Under the pieces are notes generated by a model that saw only the letters and a list, made by a program, of their open reading frames with translations, ran no database searches and was not told the DNA's origin. A stretch of 21,425 nt of DNA, from positions 1 through 21,425 of the forward strand of contig JBGSYQ010000388.1 of assembly GCA_041750795.1 (NCBI GenBank). Direction: 5' to 3'. Both the position numbers and the translations under genes were made by a program. Origin of the DNA: JTS-RE94 sp041750795. Lineage in GTDB: Bacteria > Planctomycetota > Planctomycetia > Pirellulales > PALSA-1355. Below, in pieces: positions 5,108-14,079 of the stretch (the first letter of the stretch is position 1; the number at the start of each line of letters is the position of its first letter).

Positions 5108-8100
5108 ATGAAGCGCAAGTTCCTCGCGGTCGGCTGTTTTACGACCATCGCAACCTCCGTGCTGAGCGCGGTTTTGCTCGGCGCGGCAGCGCCGGCGATT
5201 GCCGACGAGCAACTGCCCGCGGATGCGCAGATCGTCAAGCTGGAAGCTCTGCCGGCCGAGATCACGCTGGAAAACCACTACGCATACACGCAAGTGTTGC
5301 TGACGGCCGAGTTGGCCAATGGCGACCTGGTGGATGTCACGCGGTTGGCGCAAGCCACGCTCAGCGACGACCTGGCCGAGGTCTCGGCGCATGGCATCGT
5401 CCGTCCCAAGACGGACGGCCAGGGCACCATCAGCTTCGCCGTGGCAGGACATTCCGTCAGCGTGCCGCTGACGGTCTCCGGCCAACAGGACGCTTATCCG
5501 GTCAGCTTCGTGCGCGACGTGATGCCGGTCATGTCCAAGATGGGCTGCAACGCGGGCACGTGCCACGGTTCGCTCAACGGCAAAAACGGTTTCAAGCTCT
5601 CGCTGCGCGGTTATGACGCGCTTTACGATCACCGCGCCTTGACCGACGACATCGAAGGACGGCGGATCAATCGGGCCGCACCGGACCAGAGCCTGATGCT
5701 GCTCAAGCCGGCCGGCGTGATTCCGCACGTCGGCGGCGTGCTGACGCAGCCGGGCGAGCCGTACTACGAGGTGATCCGCACGTGGGTGCTGGGTGGAGTC
5801 AAGCTCGATCTCGACAGTCCGCGTGTGGCCAGCATCGAGATCTTCCCCAAGAACCCGGTGGTTCCGCGGCCCGACATGTCGCAACAGATGCGGCTGCTGG
5901 CTACGTATACCGACGGCTCGGTGCGCGACGTGACGCTCGAGGCGTTTATCGAGAGCAGCAACACGGAAGTGGCCGTGCCGGACAAAAGCGGCATGATTTC
6001 CGTCATTCGCCGCGGAGAAGCGGCGGCACTGGCGCGCTATGAAGGCGCCTACACCGCGACCACCATCACCGTGATGGGCGATCGCTCGGGCTACGAATGG
6101 AAAGAGACGCCGGCCAACAACTATGTCGACGAGTTGGTCTATCAGAAGCTCCAGCGCGTCAAGGCGTTGCCCAGCGAGTTGTGTACCGACGCCGAATTCA
6201 TTCGACGCGTGTCGCTCGACCTGACCGGTCTGCCGCCCACGCCCGAAGCTGTGCGCGAATTCCTGGCCGACCAGCGCGACACGAAAGTGAAGCGCGACGA
6301 GTTGGTCGACCGACTGGTGGGCAGCGCCGATTACGTCGAGCTGTGGACCAACAAGTGGAGCGACCTGCTGCAAGTGAACAGCAAGTTCCTGGGCGAGCAG
6401 GGCGCGTTTGCGCTGCGCGGCTGGATCAAGCAGGCCGTGGCCAGCAATATGCCGTACGACGAGTTCGTGTACACGATTCTGACCGCCAGCGGCTCCACGA
6501 TCGAGAATCCGCCGGCCGCATATTACAAGGTACTGCGCACTCCTGAAGAAACGATGGAGAACACCACGCAGTTGTTCCTGGGCGTGCGGTTCAATTGCAA
6601 TCACTGCCACGATCATCCGTTCGAGCGTTGGACGCAAGGGCAGTACTGGCACATGGCGGCGTTCTTTGCACAAGTGGGGCGCAAGCCCGATCCGGCCGCG
6701 GAGGGGAAGATGCTCGGTGGCACGGCCGTCGAAGGGGGCAAGCCGCTGATCGAGACCATCTATGACGCCGGCAGTGGCGAAGTGACCGACGGCGGCACCG
6801 GCCAGACCGCGGCACCCAGCTTCCCCTATCTGCACGAAGACCTCGCCGACAAGAGCGCTTCACGCCGCGAGCAATTGGCCCGCTGGATCGCCTCGGAGCA
6901 GAACCAGTACTTCGCCAAGAGCTTCGTCAACCGGCTGTGGGGCTATCTGTTCGGACGCGGCATCATCGAGCCGATCGACGACATTCGCGCGGGCAACCCC
7001 CCCACGAATCCCGAGTTGTTGGAGCAATTGACGAAAGAATTCATCGACAGCGGTTTCGACACGCAAGCGATCATGCGGCGAATCTGCAAATCGCGGACGT
7101 ACCAGTTGTCGATCGTGCCCAACCAGTGGAACGAGGATGACGAGATCAACTTTTCGCACGCGGCGGCGCGACGCCTGCCGGCCGAAGTGTTGTACGACAC
7201 GATCCAGCGCGGCACCGGCGCCGTGAGCCGTTTGCCGGGCGTGCCCGAGGGCTATCGCGCCACCCAATTACCCGACGTGGGCCTGACGCTGCCCAGCGGC
7301 TTCTTCGAGGTGTTTGGCCGGCCGGCCCGCGAGAGTGCCTGTGAATGCGAGCGCTCCAGCGGCATGATGCTCGGACCGGTGATGACGCTGGTCAATGGCC
7401 CCACGATCGCCGAAGCGATCGCCGATCCGGACAACGCCATTACGAAGCTGGTGGCCAGCGAGTCGGATGACGCGGCCGTGGTGAAGGAATTGTTCCTGCG
7501 CTTGCTCTCGCGTCCGGCCATACCGTCGGAGATCGAAGCCGGCGTGGCGGCGCTGCACGCCGGCGGCGACGAACTGGCGACGTTGCAAGCCGAGTTTGCC
7601 GCGCACGAAGCCCAACTCGCCGAGCAGCAGAAGGTCTGGGAACCCACCCTGATTCCGCCCTCCTGGATCGTGCTGGAGCCAACCGAGATGCAATCGAGCT
7701 TCGGCGCCACGTTTGCCCGACAGTCCGATGGCTCGGTGCTGGTCGAGGGGGCCAACGGCAAGGGCACGGTTACCGTGACGCTCGACACGGATTCGGAAGG
7801 CTTTACCGCGCTGCGGCTGGAAGTGCTGGCCGACGACAAGCTGCCGTCGCGCGGTCCGGGGCGCGCTCCCAACGGCAACCTGGTGCTCAGCGAGCTATCG
7901 GCCACGGCCACGTCGAAGACCGCGCCGATTGAGCCGGTGAAACTGGCGCTGGGTCGCGGCTCGTCTGATTTCGAGCAGTCCGGATATCCGGTCAGCTACG
8001 CCATCGACGGCAGGCCGAACACCGGTTGGGCCATCGCGCCAGAAACTGGCAAGGATCACGCCGCCGTGTTCGAAGTGCTGGAGGAAGTGAAGTTTGCCGG

Positions 8101-8434
8101 CGGTACGACTCTGGTGCTCACGCTCGACCATCAATTCGACGATCGCCACACGATCGGCAAGTTCCGCGTTTCGATCACGCAGGCGCCGCTGCCGCTCAAT
8201 GCCCCGAAGGCGCCGGAAAACATCCTGGCCATCGCGGCGATTCCAGCCGAGCAGCGCAACGACGCGCAGCGCAGCGAACTGGCCAACTACTATCGCAGCC
8301 AGGACGCCGAGTGGAACCGTTTGCAGCAAGCAGTGGCCGCCGCCGCCCTTCAGCAAAAGAACCACCGACTGACCGGCGCCCAAGATCTGGCCTGGGCACT
8401 GATCAACAGCCCGGCGTTCTTGTTCAATCGGTAG
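5108..8434 (+). CDS. DUF1549/DUF1553 multidomain secreted protein with two heme-type motifs
   Basis: A 1108-residue exported protein with a signal peptide (about 1-32, ending APAIA). An Ig-like (BIG2-type) domain comes first, then a cytochrome-like module with a CNAGTCH motif (Cys147, Cys152, His153: CX4CH). A second Ig-like domain (about 235-330) precedes DUF1549 (about 335-540), which holds a canonical CNHCH (Cys497, Cys500, His501). DUF1553 starts near 580; its last piece (DLAWALINSPAFLF, about 1092-1105) is separated from the rest by roughly 260 residues of beta-rich, carbohydrate-binding-like sequence, as in other planctomycete members. ATG 5108 is chosen over 5078 because AGGA lies seven bases upstream and the signal peptide starts there. 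A 13-base palindrome (5078-5090) lies in the leader. Function is unknown. The DUF1501 partner usual in such clusters is not in this window. Confidence 0.93.
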   Translation: MKRKFLAVGCFTTIATSVLSAVLLGAAAPAIADEQLPADAQIVKLEALPAEITLENHYAYTQVLLTAELANGDLVDVTRLAQATLSDDLAEVSAHGIVRPKTDGQGTISFAVAGHSVSVPLTVSGQQDAYPVSFVRDVMPVMSKMGCNAGTCHGSLNGKNGFKLSLRGYDALYDHRALTDDIEGRRINRAAPDQSLMLLKPAGVIPHVGGVLTQPGEPYYEVIRTWVLGGVKLDLDSPRVASIEIFPKNPVVPRPDMSQQMRLLATYTDGSVRDVTLEAFIESSNTEVAVPDKSGMISVIRRGEAAALARYEGAYTATTITVMGDRSGYEWKETPANNYVDELVYQKLQRVKALPSELCTDAEFIRRVSLDLTGLPPTPEAVREFLADQRDTKVKRDELVDRLVGSADYVELWTNKWSDLLQVNSKFLGEQGAFALRGWIKQAVASNMPYDEFVYTILTASGSTIENPPAAYYKVLRTPEETMENTTQLFLGVRFNCNHCHDHPFERWTQGQYWHMAAFFAQVGRKPDPAAEGKMLGGTAVEGGKPLIETIYDAGSGEVTDGGTGQTAAPSFPYLHEDLADKSASRREQLARWIASEQNQYFAKSFVNRLWGYLFGRGIIEPIDDIRAGNPPTNPELLEQLTKEFIDSGFDTQAIMRRICKSRTYQLSIVPNQWNEDDEINFSHAAARRLPAEVLYDTIQRGTGAVSRLPGVPEGYRATQLPDVGLTLPSGFFEVFGRPARESACECERSSGMMLGPVMTLVNGPTIAEAIADPDNAITKLVASESDDAAVVKELFLRLLSRPAIPSEIEAGVAALHAGGDELATLQAEFAAHEAQLAEQQKVWEPTLIPPSWIVLEPTEMQSSFGATFARQSDGSVLVEGANGKGTVTVTLDTDSEGFTALRLEVLADDKLPSRGPGRAPNGNLVLSELSATATSKTAPIEPVKLALGRGSSDFEQSGYPVSYAIDGRPNTGWAIAPETGKDHAAVFEVLEEVKFAGGTTLVLTLDHQFDDRHTIGKFRVSITQAPLPLNAPKAPENILAIAAIPAEQRNDAQRSELANYYRSQDAEWNRLQQAVAAAALQQKNHRLTGAQDLAWALINSPAFLFNR

Positions 8435-8651
8435 TGTGGCAATTGAATCGGGTGCCAAGGTCACGCGCCGCGTGAGCATGCCGTTCGGTCCTTTTTTCGT
8501 AGGGGTATTGCTCGCGCGATTGCCGTGCATGTGCGTACGGCACCCATCGACGTGCGCGGATGGTTGTCGGTCCGCTTGCAGAGATGCCGGCGCACTCCGA
8601 CAATGAGAGCATCGCCCGCCAACGGAACCGTCGCTCGACAGGCTGCGTCTC

Positions 8652-9530
8652 GTGTACGTCGAAACTCACTCGTTGACCAAGCGCTACGGCTCGTTTACCG
8701 CGCTGGCGGATTTCTCGTTTCATGTGAATCGCGGCGAAGTCGTCGGCCTGCTGGGGCCCAACGGTGCGGGCAAGACCACCCTCTTGCGAATGCTGCTGGG
8801 CTATTTGCGGCCCACCAGTGGATCGGCCAGCATCGACGGGCTCGACTGTTACCGGCAGTCGCTGGCGGTGCATCGCCGCGTGTCGTATCTGCCGGGCGAA
8901 GCGAGGTTGTTTCGCACAATGCGCTGCCGCGAGGTCATCGACTTTTTCACCAGGGTGCGCCGCGACGGCAGCCGGCGGCGTGCCGAAGCGCTGGCCGCCG
9001 AGCGGTTCGGGCTCGATCTGTCGCGGCCCGTGGCGGCCATGTCCACCGGCATGCGACAGAAGCTGGCGTTGGCCGTGACACTGGCCGTGGATACGGCGCT
9101 GGTAATCCTGGACGAGCCGACTTCAAATCTCGATCCCACGGTCCGTGCCGACGTGGGCGCCCTGGTAGCCGAAGCCAGAGCAGCAGGCCGCACCGTCATT
9201 TTTTCGTCCCACGTGATTTCGGAAGTGGAGCAGGTTTGCGACCGCGTGCTCATCTTGCGTGCGGGCACGCTGGTACACACGCAGACGATCGCCGAGCTGC
9301 GCCGCAAACATCGCATTCGCGCACAACTAACCGGCGATTTCCCCCCCATGCCCGACTCGTTCAACGGTCACGTGGCCGTGTCGCACGGGCACAACGGCCA
9401 TCTGACGATCGAGACGCCGGGCGAGCTTTCCGGCTTGTTGGGCTGGCTGGCGACGCTGCCATTGGCCGAAGTGCAGATCGAGTCGGTAGGGTTGCAGGCC
9501 CTTTACGATCAATATCACAGCGGCGAGTGA
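8652..9530 (+). CDS. ABC transporter ATP-binding protein (ABC-2 type)
   Basis: A 292-residue ABC ATPase. The Walker A motif GPNGAGKTT is at 35-43, a signature of the form STGMRQK at 131-137, Walker B VILDEP at 151-156 with the D-loop SNLD just after, and the switch His in SSHVISEVEQ. This is the CcmA/NatA-like branch that powers ABC-2 exporters. The C-terminal 70 residues (about 215-285) are the variable regulatory extension. The protein would sit on the cytoplasmic face of the membrane with the permease encoded 18 bases downstream. The start is GTG at 8652, immediately before the first beta strand (VETHSLTKRYG); no ribosome binding site is visible. The exported substrate is not known. The 217 bases before the gene show no other gene. 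Confidence 0.94.
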   Translation: MYVETHSLTKRYGSFTALADFSFHVNRGEVVGLLGPNGAGKTTLLRMLLGYLRPTSGSASIDGLDCYRQSLAVHRRVSYLPGEARLFRTMRCREVIDFFTRVRRDGSRRRAEALAAERFGLDLSRPVAAMSTGMRQKLALAVTLAVDTALVILDEPTSNLDPTVRADVGALVAEARAAGRTVIFSSHVISEVEQVCDRVLILRAGTLVHTQTIAELRRKHRIRAQLTGDFPPMPDSFNGHVAVSHGHNGHLTIETPGELSGLLGWLATLPLAEVQIESVGLQALYDQYHSGE

Positions 9531-9548
9531 TTCCGCCGGTATCGTCGC

Positions 9549-10412
9549 ATGACCAACGTTGCCTTGTGGAAGAAGTCGCTGATCGAATGCCGCTGGCTAT
9601 TGCTGGCGTGCGTGGTGTTCATGTTCGGCGTGCATTGGCTGCGCGTGTGGATCAGCAGCTTCTTTTCGATGCGCGATCTGGAAACCATGCTCAGCCTGCT
9701 GCCGGCGCCGATTGAGCAACTGCTGCCGGTCTCGTATACACAAATGGCGACCACTGCCGGCCAGATCGCCGCGGAGTATGACGACCCGGTGGTGCTGTTG
9801 CTGATGACGGTGTGGGCCATCTCGCGCGGCTCGGACACGGTGAGCGGCGAATTGAATCGCGGCACCATGGAAATGGTGCTAGCGCAGCCGGTCACTCGCA
9901 CCAGCGTCGTGGCGACGCAAGGAATCGTCACGCTCTCGGGCGCCGCCGTACTGGCATTGGCGGCTTGGCTGGGCACTTGCACGGGTCTGGCCACGGTGAC
10001 GCTGGAGACGAAGATCGATCCGCGCGTGTTTCTGCCGGCCGCCTTGAACCTGTTTGCCTTGGGCGCTTTTCTGGCCGGGTTGAGCACCATGGTTTCGGCC
10101 GGCACCAACTATCGGGCGCGCACGATCGGCATCGTGGGCGGATTCTATGCCGTATCGATGGTCGTCAAGATCGTCAGCCGCATGGCGCCCGGCTGGGAGT
10201 GGCTGGCGTATACTTCGTTCTTCACGCCGTTCGAGCCGCAACTGCTGGTCGGCGATACGGCACGGGCCTGGGCGATGCGCGTGGAAACGGCTCCGGGCGT
10301 CTTCGAACTGGGCGGAATGGGCTATGACAGCGTGCTGGTGGGCCTGGGACTCATCTGCTACCTCATCGCCGGTATGGTGTTTGTCCGCCGCGACCTGCCT
10401 GCGCCGCTGTGA
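9549..10412 (+). CDS. ABC-2 type transporter permease
   Basis: A 287-residue integral membrane protein. Hydrophobic segments lie at about residues 17-33, 75-92, 117-140, 160-182, 190-210 and 263-280, a six-helix pattern typical of ABC-2 permeases. Residues 88-112 carry the family's 'ISRGSDTVSGELNRGTMEMVLAQPVTR' region (written here by its parts RGSDTVSGELNRG and TMEMVLAQPVTR), the cytoplasmic coupling stretch. It follows its ATPase by 18 bases and so forms the membrane half of the same exporter. The substrate is unknown; relatives include NosY-like and antibiotic or lipid exporters. The stop codon falls inside an imperfect 19-base tandem duplication (10398-10435). Confidence 0.9.
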   Translation: MTNVALWKKSLIECRWLLLACVVFMFGVHWLRVWISSFFSMRDLETMLSLLPAPIEQLLPVSYTQMATTAGQIAAEYDDPVVLLLMTVWAISRGSDTVSGELNRGTMEMVLAQPVTRTSVVATQGIVTLSGAAVLALAAWLGTCTGLATVTLETKIDPRVFLPAALNLFALGAFLAGLSTMVSAGTNYRARTIGIVGGFYAVSMVVKIVSRMAPGWEWLAYTSFFTPFEPQLLVGDTARAWAMRVETAPGVFELGGMGYDSVLVGLGLICYLIAGMVFVRRDLPAPL

Positions 10413-10435
10413 CCCGCCTGCACCGCTATGACCCG
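10398..10435. repeat. Imperfect 19-base tandem duplication over the permease stop codon
   Basis: Two adjacent 19-base units, 10398-10416 and 10417-10435, differ at only two positions (CCTGCGCCGCTGTGACCCG against CCTGCACCGCTATGACCCG). The first unit contains the permease stop codon (TGA 10410-10412). The second repeats the same phase with TATGAC. It looks like a recent slippage duplication that left the reading frame intact. Confidence 0.8.
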
Positions 10436-10579
10436 ATGGAGCGCTCGCCGCTCACCCCCGCACCAGCGGGCCAGGCCCGAGCGAAGCAGTCCAGATTCCC
10501 GTAGCATCGCGGGCCATTTGCGGCCATAATGCGGCGCGCCGGGCGGATGGATTCGCACGCGCGCCTCGCCGGTCATACC

Positions 10580-10585
10580 AAGGAG
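10580..10585 (+). promoter_or_regulatory. Shine-Dalgarno site of the TPR protein gene
   Basis: AAGGAG lies six bases before the ATG at 10592. It decides the start of the TPR gene, whose frame is open upstream to 10529, and it places the signal peptide at the N-terminus. Confidence 0.75.
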
Positions 10586-10591
10586 CCAGCT

Positions 10592-12160
10592 ATGGTTCAT
10601 CGCAAGTTCCTGCCATGCCTTTTGTTTCTCGTCGCGATCGTCGCTGCCGGCTCGCTGCGCGCCGACGAGCAGGAAAATGCCGGGCAAGAGAAGCTGGATC
10701 AAGCCACGGAGATCAAAATTTCCGCCGAAACGGCCGGCGATCTGAACGACGTCATCACGCTGTGCCGCGAGGCGATTCAAGAGGGGTTGGACGAGGCCAA
10801 CAAGAGCTTTGCAAACGACCTGTTGAGCAGCACGCTCACGCAGCGCGCCGATCTGATCTGCATGGAGCTCTTCGAGCAACCCCTGCGCCCCAGCCGCGCC
10901 CGGCGCCTGGTCGAAATGGCCATGGTCGATCTGCAGGAGACGCTGGCCATCGATCCGAAGCAGGCACTGCCGCAGTATCTGATCGGCCGGCTGTACGCTC
11001 ACCTGGGCGAAAAAGACAAGGCGCTGGCGGCGCTCGATGAGGCCGTGCGGTTGTCCGCCCAAGATCCTGCCACGCAATCGCAGGCCCTGCTGGTGCGCGC
11101 GAACCTGCGCGACGACCCGGACCAGCGCACCGCCGACTTCGACAAAGCCGTCGCGCTGACGCCCCACGATCCCGACGTGTTCCGCAATCGAGGCATGTAT
11201 CACCTGGCCGACAATCGCGCCGAGCAGGCGCTGGCCGATTTCGACGCCGCACTCGAGCTCTCCCCGAATGACAGCGATACGCACGAAGCACGCGGGCTGG
11301 CTCAAAGCGTGCTGCAGAAGTACGACGACGCGATGGAGAGCTTCAACAAAGCCATCGAGTTGTCGCCCGATAGCGCCACGGCGCACACACACCGCGCCCG
11401 CGTGCGCGCGATCAAGGGGGATACGCCGGCGGCGCTCAAAGATGTCGAGCAGGCGTTGGAACTTCAGCCGGGCTCAATACAAGCATTGCAATTGCACGCG
11501 ACGCTGTTGGGCAGCACCGGCAAGTTCGAGAAGGCGCTCAAGGACTTGAACCTGTTGCGCACTGCGATGCCCAACGACCCGGAGTTGCTGCTGCAGATCG
11601 CCGCGCTCTACCAGGCTTCCAAGCAGGCGGACAAAGCGATCGAAACCTACGGCACGCTGTTGGAGTCCGATCCAGTCAACGTCAGCGGCTATCGCGGGCG
11701 TGCCGATACCTATCTGAGCCTGGGCAAACAGGCCGAAGCCGTGGCCGACTATGACAAAGCGTTGGAGCACGATCCGGAAAACAGTGGCGTGCTCAACAAC
11801 CTGGCTTGGGTGCTGGCCACTTCGCCGCAAGACAACGTGCGCAACGGCCAGCGTGCGATCGAGCTGGCCACAAAGGCCTGTGAAGTGACCGAATACAAGC
11901 AGGCACATATCCTGAGCACGCTGGCGGCCGCTTACGCCGAAGCGGGCGATTTCGACAAGGCCGTCGAGTGGTCGACGAAGTCCGTGGAGCTGGGGGCCGA
12001 CGAGCTCAAAGATCATTTGCGCAAAGAGCTGCAGAGCTATGAAGCCAAAAAGCCCTGGCGCGAGGAGATACCACCCGATCTGGCCGCGGGCCCGGCCGAG
12101 CTGGGCGACGGCTCCCAACCCTCGAAGAACGAGACGGCCCGCTCCAAGGGCGGGAGATAG
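10592..12160 (+). CDS. Secreted tetratricopeptide-repeat (TPR) protein
   Basis: A 522-residue protein with a signal peptide (about 1-24: basic start, hydrophobic LPCLLFLVAIVAAG, cleavage after LRA). It is otherwise made almost wholly of helical TPR units from about residue 35 to 480. Clear units contain ALPQYLIGRLYAHLGEKDKAL, DVFRNRGMYHLADNRAEQAL, DTHEARGLAQSVLQKYDDAM, GYRGRADTYLSLGKQAEAV and HILSTLAAAYAEAGDFDKAV (each 20 residues or fewer when split at the helix turn). The unit with NNLAWVLATSP is a variant often seen in planctomycetes. It should act as a periplasmic protein-binding scaffold; the partner is unknown. The tail is charged and probably disordered. The HD hydrolase gene starts four bases after its stop codon. 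Confidence 0.9.
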   Translation: MVHRKFLPCLLFLVAIVAAGSLRADEQENAGQEKLDQATEIKISAETAGDLNDVITLCREAIQEGLDEANKSFANDLLSSTLTQRADLICMELFEQPLRPSRARRLVEMAMVDLQETLAIDPKQALPQYLIGRLYAHLGEKDKALAALDEAVRLSAQDPATQSQALLVRANLRDDPDQRTADFDKAVALTPHDPDVFRNRGMYHLADNRAEQALADFDAALELSPNDSDTHEARGLAQSVLQKYDDAMESFNKAIELSPDSATAHTHRARVRAIKGDTPAALKDVEQALELQPGSIQALQLHATLLGSTGKFEKALKDLNLLRTAMPNDPELLLQIAALYQASKQADKAIETYGTLLESDPVNVSGYRGRADTYLSLGKQAEAVADYDKALEHDPENSGVLNNLAWVLATSPQDNVRNGQRAIELATKACEVTEYKQAHILSTLAAAYAEAGDFDKAVEWSTKSVELGADELKDHLRKELQSYEAKKPWREEIPPDLAAGPAELGDGSQPSKNETARSKGGR

Positions 12161-12164
12161 GGCG

Positions 12165-12731
12165 TTGGATCGGGATTCCGCCTGGCAACTCGTTTGCGAA
12201 TATACCGCCAGCGACAGCCTGCGCCAGCATATGTTGGCCGTGGAAGCCGCCATGCGAGCTTATGCACGCCGCGCCGGCGCCGACGAGAACGAGTGGGGCA
12301 TCGTCGGCCTCTTGCACGATTTTGACTATGAACGGTGGCCCAATGCGCCGGATCATCCACTGCAAGGTGCGGCCATTCTGGCCGAGCGAGGCTATCCGCA
12401 GCACGTGGTTTACGCTATCAAATCGCACGCCGACTATCTGACCGATTGCCCCCGTATCTCGCCGTTGGATAAGACGCTGTACGCGTGCGATGAATTGGCC
12501 GGTTTCGTGGTGGCAGTGGCCAAGGTCCGTCCCGAGGGCATTCACGGCATGCGGGCCTCCAGCGTAAAGAAGAAGCTGAAGCAAAAATCGTTCGCCGCAG
12601 CCGTCAATCGCGACGACATCGTCCGCGGCGCCGCCGATCTGGGCGTTGAGCTGGACGAACACATCCAATTCGTGATCGACGCCCTGGCGGCCGCAGCACG
12701 CCAGCTCGATCTGGATCCGGCCGGGAACTAA
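12165..12731 (+). CDS. HD-superfamily metal-dependent hydrolase
   Basis: A 188-residue protein with the HD signature: His22 (RQHMLAVE), His51-Asp52 (LLHDFDYE), His88 (KSHADY) and Asp109 (ACDELAG). Together these form a divalent metal site as in HD phosphohydrolases. It resembles the small predicted HD hydrolases of the COG2316 type, which are widespread and have no firmly known substrate. TTG at 12165 is chosen because relatives start right before this point and the first ATG (His22-Met23) would delete a metal ligand. It lies four bases after the TPR gene stop, so it is probably translated by coupling with that gene. It is likely cytosolic, in contrast to its exported neighbour. Confidence 0.85.
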   Translation: MDRDSAWQLVCEYTASDSLRQHMLAVEAAMRAYARRAGADENEWGIVGLLHDFDYERWPNAPDHPLQGAAILAERGYPQHVVYAIKSHADYLTDCPRISPLDKTLYACDELAGFVVAVAKVRPEGIHGMRASSVKKKLKQKSFAAAVNRDDIVRGAADLGVELDEHIQFVIDALAAAARQLDLDPAGN

Positions 12732-12844
12732 ACAGCCCCAATTGCTTGCTCCGCCGACTTTGCGGCGGTATCTTGCGCGCTGGCTTCTGTGCTGCGCAAG
12801 TGGTTGCGCCAGTGTGCCGCTGGCGGTCAAAAGGGATCGCGCTC

Positions 12845-14071
12845 ATGAAGACGGACTTGAAGCTCGATATCTGGAGCCCTGAGTTCAAGGCGGATCCGTT
12901 TCCGTTTTATGCCTATCTGCGGGCCAACTCGCCCGTGCATCCCGTCACGCTGCCTGACAAGCAGACCGCCTGGCTGGTGACGCGTTATGACGACGTGGCG
13001 GCCGTGCTGCGCGACGAACGTTTCGCCAAAGATCGATTGCGCATCTTTATTGCCCAGGAACTGGCAAGCCAGCCGTGGATGCCGGCGATGTTCAAGCCGC
13101 TGTCGCGCAACATGCTGGACGTCGATCCGCCGGATCACACCCGCTTGCGGGCGCTGGTGCAATTGGCCTTTTCGCCGCGCGCCGTCGAGCAGGTGCGGCC
13201 GCGCATCGAGGCCTTGGCGCACGAGTTAATCGACAAGTTTCGCCGGCCGCAGCACATCGATCTGCTGCACGAGTATGCCCTGCCGATTCCCACCACGGTC
13301 ATCGCCGAGATGCTGGGCGTGGATGCTCGCGACCGGCACAAGTTTCACCGTTGGTCGAGCTCCATCCTGTCGTCGACGTCGTCGCCGCGCGGAAACTGGT
13401 TGGCGATTCCGAACGTGTTCTTTTTTCTTCGCTACTTGAGAAAGCTGATCGCCTCTCGCCGCACCAGGCCGCTGGACGACCTGGTCACCGCGTTAGTGCA
13501 AGCCCACGCGTCGGCGGACCGGCTGAGTGACGATGAGCTGGTTTCGATGATCTTTCTGCTGATCATCGCGGGCCACGAAACGACGGTGAACCTGATCGCC
13601 AGCGGGATGCTGGCGCTGTTGCAGCATCCCGCGCAAATGCAGAAGCTGCGCGACAATCCGGAGTTGATCAAGCCGGCCGTGGAGGAGTTGTTGCGTTTCA
13701 CGGCGCCGGTGGAAACAGCCACCGAACGATTTACGCGAGAGGACGTGACGATCTCAGGCGTAACGATTCCCAAGGGGAGCCTGGTGCTGGCGGCGATTGC
13801 TTCGGCCAACCGCGACGAGTCTCAGTTCGACCATCCCGACGATCTGGACATCGCGCGCGAGCCGAACAAGCATCTGGCGTTCGGCATGGGAATTCACTTC
13901 TGCCTGGGCGCCTCGCTGGCGCGCATGGAGGGCCAGATCGCCATCGGTGCGCTATTGGCCCGCACGAGCGAGGTGACGCTGGCCGTGCCGGCGGACGAAT
14001 TGCGCTGGCGACCGGGGTTGGTATTGCGCGGGCTCAAAGCGCTGCCGGTCAAGCTCTCGTTGGCGAAGTAA
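12845..14071 (+). CDS. Cytochrome P450
   Basis: A 408-residue soluble bacterial P450. The heme-binding loop FGMGIHFCLGASLAR has its thiolate ligand at Cys353; the I-helix oxygen-activation motif is AGHETT (242-247); the K-helix ExxR is Glu281-Arg284; and LDVDPPDHTRLR is the C-helix region of the CYP107-like class. It would hydroxylate or epoxidise a small hydrophobic molecule using electrons from a ferredoxin and its reductase. No electron partner is next to it, though a ferredoxin lies about 10 kb away. ATG 12845 is chosen since the open frame upstream to 12746 has no family similarity. It ends eight bases before a convergent small membrane protein gene. The natural substrate cannot be predicted. 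Confidence 0.95.
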   Translation: MKTDLKLDIWSPEFKADPFPFYAYLRANSPVHPVTLPDKQTAWLVTRYDDVAAVLRDERFAKDRLRIFIAQELASQPWMPAMFKPLSRNMLDVDPPDHTRLRALVQLAFSPRAVEQVRPRIEALAHELIDKFRRPQHIDLLHEYALPIPTTVIAEMLGVDARDRHKFHRWSSSILSSTSSPRGNWLAIPNVFFFLRYLRKLIASRRTRPLDDLVTALVQAHASADRLSDDELVSMIFLLIIAGHETTVNLIASGMLALLQHPAQMQKLRDNPELIKPAVEELLRFTAPVETATERFTREDVTISGVTIPKGSLVLAAIASANRDESQFDHPDDLDIAREPNKHLAFGMGIHFCLGASLARMEGQIAIGALLARTSEVTLAVPADELRWRPGLVLRGLKALPVKLSLAK

Positions 14072-14079
14072 CCGGCAAT

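Noticed and set aside
5063..6835. A 590-codon open frame on the minus strand opposite the DUF1549 gene
   Set aside because: It is a mirror of a strongly coding frame in GC-rich DNA; the translation is His/Arg/Val-rich with no domain, while the plus strand encodes clear families.
8450..8500. A possible terminator after the DUF1549/DUF1553 gene (TCACGCGCCGCGTGA and a later run of six T)
   Set aside because: The palindrome would leave too small a loop or only a 5-bp stem, and the T run is about 20 bases away, so it does not have terminator geometry.
9039..9060. The ABC ATPase has STGMRQ in place of the usual LSGGQ signature
   Set aside because: This variant is common in ATPases of ABC-2 exporters, so it is a family trait.
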